From contig NZ_JASISO010000031.1 in assembly GCF_030063135.1 (NCBI RefSeq), forward strand, positions 1-64,000: a stretch of 64,000 nt of DNA. Reading direction: 5' to 3'. The notes beneath the pieces were generated by a model. The model was not told where the DNA came from and searched no databases. It was given only the letters and a program-made list of their open reading frames with translations. Of this stretch, positions 25,028 through 32,347 are shown in pieces. Made by a program: the position numbers and the translations under genes. This DNA comes from Streptomyces sp. G-G2. Its GTDB lineage: Bacteria; Actinomycetota; Actinomycetes; Streptomycetales; Streptomycetaceae. Positions within the stretch are counted from its first letter, which is position 1. Every line of letters starts with the position of its first letter.

Positions 25028-27067
25028 GTGCGGATTCGACTTGTAAGTGTGGAAATCTCGTCTAGGACCGACCGTGGTCTTCTTCGATATGAGACGAACC
25101 TCTCGCCTGGCCTGAACGTGATTGCCGCCCCGAACAGTTTCGGTAAGTCCACCTTGTTGCAGGGGATCGTTTACGCCCTGGGGCTTGAAGGAATGTTTTC
25201 CTCGAGCAGGAAGCCTCCGTTCGGCCCCGCGCTCCTGACGGTCGCAGATCTTCCCGACGGAACCCGTTCGCCGGTACGTGAATCCTGGGTGTCCCTAACC
25301 ATCGCAAATGAGCAAGGTGCTCATATGCGATGCAAGCGGTTCGTGCGTGGTGATGGCATCGACGCATCGCTAGTCATGACGTGGAAGGCTGGCAGCCGGG
25401 CCGAGCTCGATGGGGTAAGCCGCGTCGACATGTTCGTTCGGCAACCTGGGGCTGCCTTCCGAGAGCTTGGGTTTCATAGAGAGCTGGCCGAGTTTTTGGG
25501 CTGGGATCTTCCGACCGTCCCGGGGTTCAACGCTTCTGAAGTTTCACTATATCTCGAGGCCCTCTTTCCACTCTTCTACGTCGAGCAGAAGTCTGGGTGG
25601 TCGGGAGTTGCACCTCGGATGCCTACATATCTGGGTATCCGCGATGTGTTGAGACGCTCCGTTGAGTACGTCCTTGGGTTGTCAGCCTTGGAGCGACTTA
25701 CCGCTTTGGCTGCGGTGAAGAGCGAGGAAGATGACGTCAAGAAGCGGTGGCAATCCGCCAGCGATCGCCTCGGCGAAGCGGCAAAGAGTCTGAACTGCCG
25801 CGTCTTCCTGCATCAAGAAAACCCAGTCACGCCTGCTCGTCGGCAACACTGTGTGATCGAGGTGATGGAGGAAGAGTCTTGGGTTCCGCTGGAGCGTCAG
25901 ATTGGTGTCTGGCGCCAGCGCTTGGCCGATCTGGAACAAGATGGCATCGAGCCGGCGGGTGAACACACACACCAGGCCCGGGAAGAGCTGTCGGCAGCGG
26001 AGACCTCGGTGCGTGAAGTAGGCGGGCGTATCCGGCTTATTAATGAACAGCTAAATCTCTCGCGTACGGACTCTGATGCGCTTGCCACTCGCTCGGCAAG
26101 TCTCGATATTGAGCGAAATCGCCTCGCGGACCTCCGGAAGCTCCGCGGCCTAGGCAGCACATTGGGGATTGCGTCGGTGTCGAACGATGTTTGCCCCACT
26201 TGCGGACAGCTGCTCGATGGGAGGGAAACGGCAACGGGAATCGCAGCCGATCTTGACCAAACCATCGCAGAGATCGAAGCGGAAAGAGAAACGGTTCGTG
26301 CGGCGACTCAGAGCGCTGAACGGCGCAGAGCAAGCCTCGAACGAAACCGAAGTTCTCTCCAGGCTGCATTGCACGGGGCCATGCGGCAAGCTAGAGCACT
26401 CCGAGACGAGCTTGCTGGTCCTTCGGCGGTGCCCAGCCGTGCACAAGTCCAGCAGCAAATCCTCCTCGCCTCCTCTATTGAAAGAGCGCAACGCTTGCTC
26501 GACTTGGCCGACGAGGCTGATGAGTACTTCGATGAATTGGCGCTTCGTTGGCAAGACGTCCGCGACAGATTGGCTGATCTGCGCGATGGAACGCTTAGTC
26601 GCACCGATCAGCAGATCGTTTCCAGGATGAATTCAAGCTTCCAAGCTCAGGTTCAGGATTATGGCCTCCGCAGCGTTCCACCCTCCGACTTGTCGATCGA
26701 TAAATCAGCCCTCATCCCAGTAAACGATGGAGTGGAGCTCACGTTCGACCTGTCGATGGGAATCAGTGCCTCAGACATGATCCGAACGAAGTGGGCATAT
26801 TACCTGTCCCTATTCGAGGCAGCTATCTCCTCACCCCGGAATCGGCACGCTAGGCTACTTATGCTCGACGAGCCTCGCCAGCAAGAGACCGACCGTAGAA
26901 GCCTTGCTGCCTTTGTTAAGCGGCTGGAGAGGGCAGCGGCCAGTGGATGTCAGGTGATCTACGCTACTAGCGAGGATCGGCGAGATCTGGAAGAAGTCCT
27001 CCACAATGTTCAGGTCGCGATGCTACCCGCTACTGGATCTCACTTGCTTGCCCCAGCGACGGGCTGA
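25028..27067 (+). CDS. SMC/Rad50-like ABC ATPase with zinc-hook motif
   Basis: A 679-residue protein starting at GTG 25028, two bases after the previous stop. Residues 34-42 APNSFGKST form a P-loop in which Ala replaces the first Gly. A Q-loop-like YVEQKSGW lies at 184-191. Charged coiled-coil segments (about 228-370 and 405-530) flank CPTCG at 389-393, a Rad50-type CxxC zinc hook. The second ATPase half has SMGISASDMIR (576-586) instead of a standard LSGGQ signature, then Walker B LLMLDEPRQQ with Asp614 and Glu615. This arrangement fits ATPases of ABC-3C and related Lamassu-like defence systems, which sense foreign DNA and license an effector. It is the last gene of the cargo operon. Confidence 0.78.
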   Translation: MRIRLVSVEISSRTDRGLLRYETNLSPGLNVIAAPNSFGKSTLLQGIVYALGLEGMFSSSRKPPFGPALLTVADLPDGTRSPVRESWVSLTIANEQGAHMRCKRFVRGDGIDASLVMTWKAGSRAELDGVSRVDMFVRQPGAAFRELGFHRELAEFLGWDLPTVPGFNASEVSLYLEALFPLFYVEQKSGWSGVAPRMPTYLGIRDVLRRSVEYVLGLSALERLTALAAVKSEEDDVKKRWQSASDRLGEAAKSLNCRVFLHQENPVTPARRQHCVIEVMEEESWVPLERQIGVWRQRLADLEQDGIEPAGEHTHQAREELSAAETSVREVGGRIRLINEQLNLSRTDSDALATRSASLDIERNRLADLRKLRGLGSTLGIASVSNDVCPTCGQLLDGRETATGIAADLDQTIAEIEAERETVRAATQSAERRRASLERNRSSLQAALHGAMRQARALRDELAGPSAVPSRAQVQQQILLASSIERAQRLLDLADEADEYFDELALRWQDVRDRLADLRDGTLSRTDQQIVSRMNSSFQAQVQDYGLRSVPPSDLSIDKSALIPVNDGVELTFDLSMGISASDMIRTKWAYYLSLFEAAISSPRNRHARLLMLDEPRQQETDRRSLAAFVKRLERAAASGCQVIYATSEDRRDLEEVLHNVQVAMLPATGSHLLAPATG

Positions 27068-27090
27068 GGCCGCTGCCGCGAAAGTCGTGC

Positions 27091-27128
27091 CTATCCTTTA
27101 ACCCCGCAGAACGGACGTTAAAGGATAG
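27091..27128. terminator. Bidirectional hairpin between cargo and transposition genes
   Basis: A perfect 12-bp stem (CTATCCTTTAAC at 27091-27102, complement at 27117-27128) with a 14-base loop lies 24 bases past the ATPase stop. TTTAA and TTAAA in the stem give weak pairing near the loop. It sits between two convergent operons and can terminate both. Confidence 0.8.
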
Positions 27129-27196
27129 GGTCAACGCTTCGCACAGGGACAGGAATTGAAGAGGTCGGGCGTATGGCGTGCCCTACCGACGTCCGC

Positions 27197-27796
27197 CTAC
27201 GGCCTGTTTGAGGATGACACGGTTCGCTCGGTTAGCTGGACTTCGAGGTCAGCGATCCGCTTGTCGGCGAAACGGACGTTGTCGCGGGCGGCGGACAGTT
27301 TCCCGGTCAGGCACTTGCCCTCGGCAGCCAGCTCGCGGACTCGCTTCTTCAGGTTGCCGTTGTCCGTGATGATCCGGGTGATGTCCTCTTGGGACCATTC
27401 ACTTCGCAGGTCCCGAACCTGCCCGATCAGCTCGGCGATCTGCTCGCGCTGGGCGAGGATCTCGGCGTGAGCGCTCTTGAGGGCGGCCTCGGTGTTCAGG
27501 GCCCGCTCGCGCCAGGACGCTTCGAGTTCGTCCTGGACGGTCTGGCGGTCCTGGACCCGCCTGCCGGCGGCCTGGTTCATAGCCTCGTCGACCAGAGCCC
27601 GGGCGTCGGCGTGCTCGTAGAGGAACGTGCGCGAGACGTCCGCGGTCCGCGCGACCGCGGCCATCGTGATGACGGATCGGGTCTTGATCATCTGGTCCAG
27701 GGTGTCCTTGATCCTGGCCAGCCCGCCCGCCGTCTTCTGTCGCCGGGCCTCCAAGGCTCGGGAGGTTCGGGCCGCTGGAACGGTGGGGGAGGTCAT
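27197..27796 (-). CDS. tnpC: TnpC-like coiled-coil protein (DUF6262 type)
   Basis: A 199-residue protein starting at ATG 27796, overlapping the tnpB stop by four bases (ATGA). The N-terminal 90 residues include VITMAAVARTADVSRTFLYE, a helix-turn-helix. From about residue 95 to the end it is a long coiled coil (LNTEAALKSAHAEILAQREQ, KKRVRELAAEGKCLTGKL). This layout matches the third protein of Tn554-like transposition modules. In Tn554, TnpC helps orient or stimulate transposition but is not a recombinase. The longer frame upstream is antisense-type GC shadow. Confidence 0.8.
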   Translation of the reverse strand: MTSPTVPAARTSRALEARRQKTAGGLARIKDTLDQMIKTRSVITMAAVARTADVSRTFLYEHADARALVDEAMNQAAGRRVQDRQTVQDELEASWRERALNTEAALKSAHAEILAQREQIAELIGQVRDLRSEWSQEDITRIITDNGNLKKRVRELAAEGKCLTGKLSAARDNVRFADKRIADLEVQLTERTVSSSNRP

Positions 27797-30402
27797 TCGG
27801 TCATCTCCGTCAAGTCGCTGAGGTCTTCGTCGTGGGCGTCGGCGAGGTCGCTGGCCCTGAAGGCGAGGCTCCAGAGCCGATGGAAGTAGTCCTGGGGGCG
27901 TCGCAGGTCCAGCGCGAGTGCGTCCTCGAGCAGGCCGAGGGCGGCCAGGGCCTTCTCCAGGCCGTCGATCGCGCGGGCGGTGGGCTCGAAGTAGGCGTGC
28001 AGGTAGTCGGCGGTGGCATCGTCCCGGGCGCCCTCGGCCAAGGTCCGCCACTGCTCGGCCTTGCGGCGCCAGTAGAGGAGGTCGGCGCCAGACATGACGA
28101 ACTTGTCGCAGTTGTGGCAGTCCATGTTCCAGGGGCAGGCGTCCCCGCGGACCACGGGCTGGAAGGTGCAGAAGCCGCCCTCGGCCGGTGTGCTGCGGCG
28201 GGCCAGGTCCATGGCCATAGCCTCGGCTTCGGCCTTCGTCATGCCGTCGGCCGGGGAGACGAGGAGCTTGCCCGGGTTGGCCGAGCCGGGGCCGCCGACC
28301 CAGACCCGTTCCAAGACCTGGTCGAGTTCCGAAGAGGCGACCTTCGCGTAGTGTTCGGCCATTTTCTGGGAGACCTGGCCGAGGTATTTCTTGATGTGGT
28401 GCAGGCCGGCGCCGTGCTTGAGGAGGTTGGTGGCCAGCGTGTGACGTGCCTGGTGGGGGACCCAGGCGCCGATGTCGAGGTCTTCGAGCCAGCTGTTGAA
28501 GCCGGTGTGGAAGAAGGTGTACGAAATCGAGATCGCGCCCTTCGGGTTGCGGCTGCGAGAAGGAAACAGGGCCAGTTCCGCTCGTTCCTTCGAGGTGGGT
28601 GGCCGGCCGTGACGGTCCTCGAACCGCTCGAGAGTGATCTGCTGGCGTTTCTGCAGCCGCAGGTAGATCGTCTCCGGGATCCGGATCGCCTCGTCGAGAT
28701 TGCCGACCTTGGTCTGGTCGTGCCAGAGGAACGGAACTTTTCGGTGGATTGCGAGGCAGTCCACCCTCAGCTGCAGCACCTCATTCGCGCGGCGGCCGGT
28801 GAACACCAGGGTTTCCCAGGCGTCGCGGAGGCCGTGGTTGTTCGGGTCGTAGCGATCGGCCAGCATCTGGAGGTTCGACTGGTCGGCCAGGGCCCGGGCG
28901 ACCGGGTCTGGAAACGGGCGCCGGGCCTTGAGGGTGGGGGTTCGGCCGCCTGGCAGTGCGACGACGAACTTCCGCGACAGACCGATCTCCTCTGCCCGTC
29001 CGGTGTCCAGGGCCCGCCGCAAGAGTGCCCGGGCGTGGTTAAAGATGAACCGGCCGGTGTTCTCGGTGACCATGCTCGGCTTCCCCTTGTGGCCGCGGAC
29101 GCCCAGGGCCGGCAGGTTCTCGCGGATCCGCCGGTTGTAGTCGGCGACGAACCGCTCCATGTGATCCGCCTCCAGCAGCTGCGGATCGTGCCCGCCCTGG
29201 GGGGCCGTGATCTCCAGGAAGGCGCCCAGCTCGACGCAGGCCCGCCGGTCGTTGTCCAGGGGGCCGGTGCTGCGTGGGCCCTTCGGAGATCGGAGCCGGT
29301 CGGCGAGGTGTTCCCAGAGCAGGTCACGCAGCCATCGCTGAGGGACATCGGTGAGGTCCCAGTTGCTGTGACGCTGGGGGAACTTGACTCCGAAGTGCTC
29401 GGTCTCGATGTAGCCGGCCTCCTTCGTCTCCTGCATCGTGAAGTAGATGATCCGCAGCTCGGTCAGGGCCTCGTGCAGGATGAACCGCTTTCGGGAGTCC
29501 AGCTGACTGCGTTCCTCGGCGAGCTCGGTCAGCGAGCCGACGCGGCGTTCGCGGACCAGGTTCACCAACTGCTGGATCCACCAGGTCGGCCAGTAGGTGT
29601 GGGCGCCCCGCTGGGTATGAGCGAACAACGCCCACTGGAACTCGGCTCTCACCAGCGCCGGCAGCCCCTGGAGATTGATCGTTCCGGCCCGCGAGACGGG
29701 GTGCGTGGTGTTGCACCAACGCAGGAACGCGGCCTTGTCCCCGTAGAGAATCGGGACGGGACGGCCGACCATCTCGTAGCGGTTGAACCATTTCGGCGGC
29801 CTCATGGCGTGACCGGGGCGGCCCTCCGCCTCGTAGCGGGTCTCGTGGACCCAGCAGAGTCCGAGAGGGCTGCTGGCCAGGGACTGGCAGGAGGCGACGA
29901 CGCAGTCGCCGTAGCCGTGGAACGGCTCGGTCTGTGTCGCGAGCCAGTCCTCGAAGACGAGAGCGGACTCCGCGGCCTCAGCCTTCTTCCAACGACCCCG
30001 GTGGGCCAGACACAGCTCGAGCCCGTGGTGGCGGGCCGGACGGACCAGGCAGATCCGGCAGACCGGGGGCTCGCCCATGCGGTCGTAGAACTTGGCGGGC
30101 TTCGCCTCGCGCAGGAACTCGCGGCGCGTCCACTGCGGATTGGCCTGGCGGCCGCGTTCCCACTCCATCTTGTGGGGGTGGCACAGATCGCGGGCGTTGG
30201 TGCGGGAGTGGTGGCAGTCGTCCACCCGGCAGAGCCATCCGAAGACCGGGTGGTCCGCGGGAACGTGGATCAGTGCCTCGCGGAAGATCGGCTCAACGTG
30301 CGGGCCGCCGAGCAGGGCGGTCAGCACCTCCAGGCGGTCGCGAGTCTCCCGGCGCCGGGCGGGATCAACGATGGTGTGCAGCGGCAGCAGAGTGTCACTC
30401 AC
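27793..30402 (-). CDS. tnpB: TnpB-like tyrosine recombinase with N-terminal Cys/His repeats
   Basis: An 869-residue protein, much longer than TnpB of Tn554 (about 630). The catalytic domain is near residues 540-780: TGRRANEVLQLRV (first Arg), VPHQARHTLATNLLKHG (HxxR), then AEHYAKV with the nucleophilic Tyr. The N-terminus holds three repeats of C-x(2 or 4)-C-x(10 or 12)-C-x2-H: C58/C63/C74/H77, C115/C118/C131/H134 and C167/C172/C183/H186, which look like zinc fingers. A further cysteine cluster (CPWNMDCHNC) follows the catalytic part. It overlaps tnpA and tnpC by four bases each, so the three are one translationally coupled operon. Confidence 0.87.
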   Translation of the reverse strand: MSDTLLPLHTIVDPARRRETRDRLEVLTALLGGPHVEPIFREALIHVPADHPVFGWLCRVDDCHHSRTNARDLCHPHKMEWERGRQANPQWTRREFLREAKPAKFYDRMGEPPVCRICLVRPARHHGLELCLAHRGRWKKAEAAESALVFEDWLATQTEPFHGYGDCVVASCQSLASSPLGLCWVHETRYEAEGRPGHAMRPPKWFNRYEMVGRPVPILYGDKAAFLRWCNTTHPVSRAGTINLQGLPALVRAEFQWALFAHTQRGAHTYWPTWWIQQLVNLVRERRVGSLTELAEERSQLDSRKRFILHEALTELRIIYFTMQETKEAGYIETEHFGVKFPQRHSNWDLTDVPQRWLRDLLWEHLADRLRSPKGPRSTGPLDNDRRACVELGAFLEITAPQGGHDPQLLEADHMERFVADYNRRIRENLPALGVRGHKGKPSMVTENTGRFIFNHARALLRRALDTGRAEEIGLSRKFVVALPGGRTPTLKARRPFPDPVARALADQSNLQMLADRYDPNNHGLRDAWETLVFTGRRANEVLQLRVDCLAIHRKVPFLWHDQTKVGNLDEAIRIPETIYLRLQKRQQITLERFEDRHGRPPTSKERAELALFPSRSRNPKGAISISYTFFHTGFNSWLEDLDIGAWVPHQARHTLATNLLKHGAGLHHIKKYLGQVSQKMAEHYAKVASSELDQVLERVWVGGPGSANPGKLLVSPADGMTKAEAEAMAMDLARRSTPAEGGFCTFQPVVRGDACPWNMDCHNCDKFVMSGADLLYWRRKAEQWRTLAEGARDDATADYLHAYFEPTARAIDGLEKALAALGLLEDALALDLRRPQDYFHRLWSLAFRASDLADAHDEDLSDLTEMTE

Positions 30403-31577
30403 TGCATCTCACCCCACGCCGTCATCAGGGCCACGTTGAAGGCGGGGTCGTTGACATCGACGTGCGCGTAGATCTCATCGACCGTCTGGGTCGAGGCCCA
30501 GCCGCCGGCGTCACGGACGATGACCAGGTTGCCCTCCGCGGCGTCCAGCACGGCGTTCGCCCAGGTATGGCGGAACATGTGCGGGCGGATCAGTCCCAGA
30601 CCGGCGCGGAAGCCGGCGCGCTTGAGCATCTTGCGGGCGCCTTCCGGTGCCCAAGGCAGACCCTTGTCGGGCCCGTGCTGCTGAACCAGCAGCATGCCGT
30701 GGGCGGCGCCGCGCGGGTACTCGCCCATCATGTAGTCGAAGTAGGAGTGGATCATCGCCGGGCTGACCCGCTTGATCAGCCCGCCCCGTACCACCCCGCC
30801 CTCGAACTCCCAGGGCCACTTCGTCTTCGCGCGGGCATCAGTGACCAGGCCCTCGCGGTGGCAGACGTGCGCGTGCGGAGTGCGGCACTCGCCGCAGGCG
30901 GCGTTTTCCCGCAGGTGCAGGTCAGCGAGGTGAAGACCGCAGAACTCGCCGATGCGCAGGCCGCCGTCGCTCAGCCACTCCACGGTCATCCGGTCGCGGG
31001 CCGAGTTCACCTCCTCGAGCAGGACCTCGCGGGCTCCGTCCGGCAGCATCTTCTTGTGCCGACGCCGCAGCTCCTTCGGCGCGAGCGGGTTCGCGTCCAT
31101 GCTCCGCGTGAGGTGGCCCAGCAGAGCACGGTCCTTGTCGCGCTGCGTCGGCAGGCGTTCCAGGTCCAGAGCCTCGGCGACCACCGTGTTGATGCCCAGC
31201 TCGGCCTGCCGCAGGTAGAAGCCCTTCAGACAGGCCGCGGCACCCCGCAGAGCGTCGTTCTGATACGGGCGCTTGCCCACCCGCCACGGCGATCCGTACG
31301 GCATCGAGACCTTCGCCCCGACCGCCTTCATGTACCGCTGGAGATCCCGGAAGCCCACGGCCTCGGGCGTCAGCCCCTCATACTCGAGCCACCGCAGGTG
31401 ATCGACGAGCAGATACGCATACGTCCGGTCCGAGCCCCTGCCCGCGTACGGCGCGAGGTACCGCTCCGCCGCCGGATGCAGCCCGCTCATCGAGTCGAAG
31501 ATGGTGTACGAACGGCTCCCGTCCCGGTGCCGCACCTTCTGCACTCTGAGCTGACCCATCGCCAGTCTCTGTGCCAC
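30399..31577 (-). CDS. tnpA: TnpA-like tyrosine recombinase
   Basis: A 392-residue site-specific recombinase starting at GTG 31577 after GGAGG. An N-terminal SAM-like core-binding region (YAYLLVDHLRWLEYEGLT, residues about 50-75) precedes the catalytic domain. The first Arg is in DGGLRIGEFCG, the HxxR motif is PHMFRHTWANAV, the Trp is in GGWAS and the nucleophile Tyr is in DEIYAHV. It is the first gene of the tnpABC operon, reading inward from the right end of the element. The 125 bases between its start and the comM junction hold repeated motifs, probable recombinase sites and promoter. Confidence 0.88.
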   Translation of the reverse strand: MAQRLAMGQLRVQKVRHRDGSRSYTIFDSMSGLHPAAERYLAPYAGRGSDRTYAYLLVDHLRWLEYEGLTPEAVGFRDLQRYMKAVGAKVSMPYGSPWRVGKRPYQNDALRGAAACLKGFYLRQAELGINTVVAEALDLERLPTQRDKDRALLGHLTRSMDANPLAPKELRRRHKKMLPDGAREVLLEEVNSARDRMTVEWLSDGGLRIGEFCGLHLADLHLRENAACGECRTPHAHVCHREGLVTDARAKTKWPWEFEGGVVRGGLIKRVSPAMIHSYFDYMMGEYPRGAAHGMLLVQQHGPDKGLPWAPEGARKMLKRAGFRAGLGLIRPHMFRHTWANAVLDAAEGNLVIVRDAGGWASTQTVDEIYAHVDVNDPAFNVALMTAWGEMQ

Positions 31578-31600
31578 GTGTCCTCCATGCCGACTGTTCT

Positions 31601-31702
31601 GACATCGCGAACATCACGACGCCGGTCGGCAAACGAGGTCGCGATGTCCCAGGTCACACCCCTCTACGGACATCACGAACAGCACTCTCATAGGCCGGAA
31701 AA
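31601..31702. repeat. Right end of the comM element with repeated ACATC(A/G)CGA motifs
   Basis: GACATCGCGA (31601-31610), AACATCACGA (31610-31619), the inverted TCGCGATGTCC (31639-31649) and GGACATCACGA (31668-31678) are four copies of one motif in 78 bases. GCCGGAAAA at 31694-31702 is the terminal repeat. Such arrays look like arm-type binding sites for the recombinases or an autoregulatory operator, since the tnpA promoter must also lie here. Confidence 0.6.
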
Positions 31703-32347
31703 CTGGACGAGGCGCCCGAGTTCAGCGGGCGGGTGCTGGACGCGCTGCGCCAGCCGCTGGAGTCCGGCCAAGTGGTGATCGCGAGGGCCGCCGGGGTGAT
31801 GCGGCTCCCGGCCCGGTTCCTGATGGTCCTCGCCGCCAATCCCTGCCCGTGCGGTCGGCACAACCTGCACGGCGCGGGCTGCGAATGTCCGCCCTCGGTC
31901 GTCCGGCGCTACCAGGGGCGGCTCTCCGGGCCCCTGCTGGACCGGGTGGACCTGCGGGTCGAGGTGGAGCCGGTCAGCCGGTCCGACCTCCTGGCGCCGG
32001 ACGGCCGGGGCGAGGACAGCGGGGTCGTGGCCGGGCGGGTGGCCGAGGCCAGGGCGCGGGCGGCGGAGCGGTTCACCGGGACCCCCTGGCGGATCAACGC
32101 CGAGGTGCCGGGGCACGAGCTGCGCACCCGCTGGCAGTCCGCCCCCGGCGCCCTGGAGCAGGCCGAGCGGGACCTGGAGCGGGGGCTGCTCACCGCGCGC
32201 GGCCTGGACCGGGTGCTGCGGGTCGCCTGGACGGTGGCCGACCTGGCCGCCAGGGACCGCCCCGACGCCCGGGACGTGGCGGTCGCCCTGGAACTGCGCA
32301 CCGGCATCGCCCGCGGGGTGCCGTTCGGGCAGGGGCGCCGGTCATGA
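31703..32347 (+). pseudogene. comM: comM, 3' part, separated from its start
   Basis: The remaining 214 codons of comM, in the frame of the 5' part. It starts LDEAPEFSGRVLDALRQPLE and includes the C-terminal signatures NPCPCGRHNLHGAGCECP and RYQGRLSGPLLDRVDLRVEV of the YifB/ComM family. There is no obvious start codon with a ribosome site near the junction, so it is probably not made as a separate protein. The last four bases overlap the dprA start (ATGA), so coupling to dprA may suffer. Confidence 0.93.

Larger units (their letters stand above)
23298..31702. mobile_element. Tn554-like element carrying an ABC-3C-like operon, inserted in comM
   Basis: About 8.4 kb lies between comM codons for GVLF (ending 23297) and LDE (starting 31703). 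Joining these bases gives an uninterrupted 541-codon comM, so the insertion is precise and without target duplication. The ends carry TTTTCCGGC (23304-23312) and its complement (31694-31702); six bases AAGAAG (23298-23303) lie outside the left copy. The minus strand holds tnpA, tnpB and tnpC like Tn554; the plus strand holds three cargo genes. The cargo is visibly AT-richer than the chromosome, a sign of transfer. Bases 23313-23535 are non-coding and include a subterminal copy of GTAGGGGTG-type sequence also seen, inverted, at the right end. Confidence 0.88.

Noticed and set aside
23536..27067. Assignment of the cargo to a classical Lamassu system
   Set aside because: The ATPase fits loosely, but the first protein lacks a recognisable Cap4-type domain and the small protein is not clearly LmuC; ABC-3C is the closer description.
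23298..31702. An integrative conjugative element or prophage
   Set aside because: No conjugation, replication, capsid or tRNA attachment signals; the size and the tnpABC module fit a transposon.
29934..31778. A plus-strand frame opposite tnpA and tnpB, ending in comM
   Set aside because: No recognisable domain; the two recombinases on the minus strand have complete catalytic motifs.
31733..32347. The comM 3' part as an independent gene
   Set aside because: The internal GTG at 31733 has no ribosome site and the product would lack the Walker A half; better described as a severed gene part.
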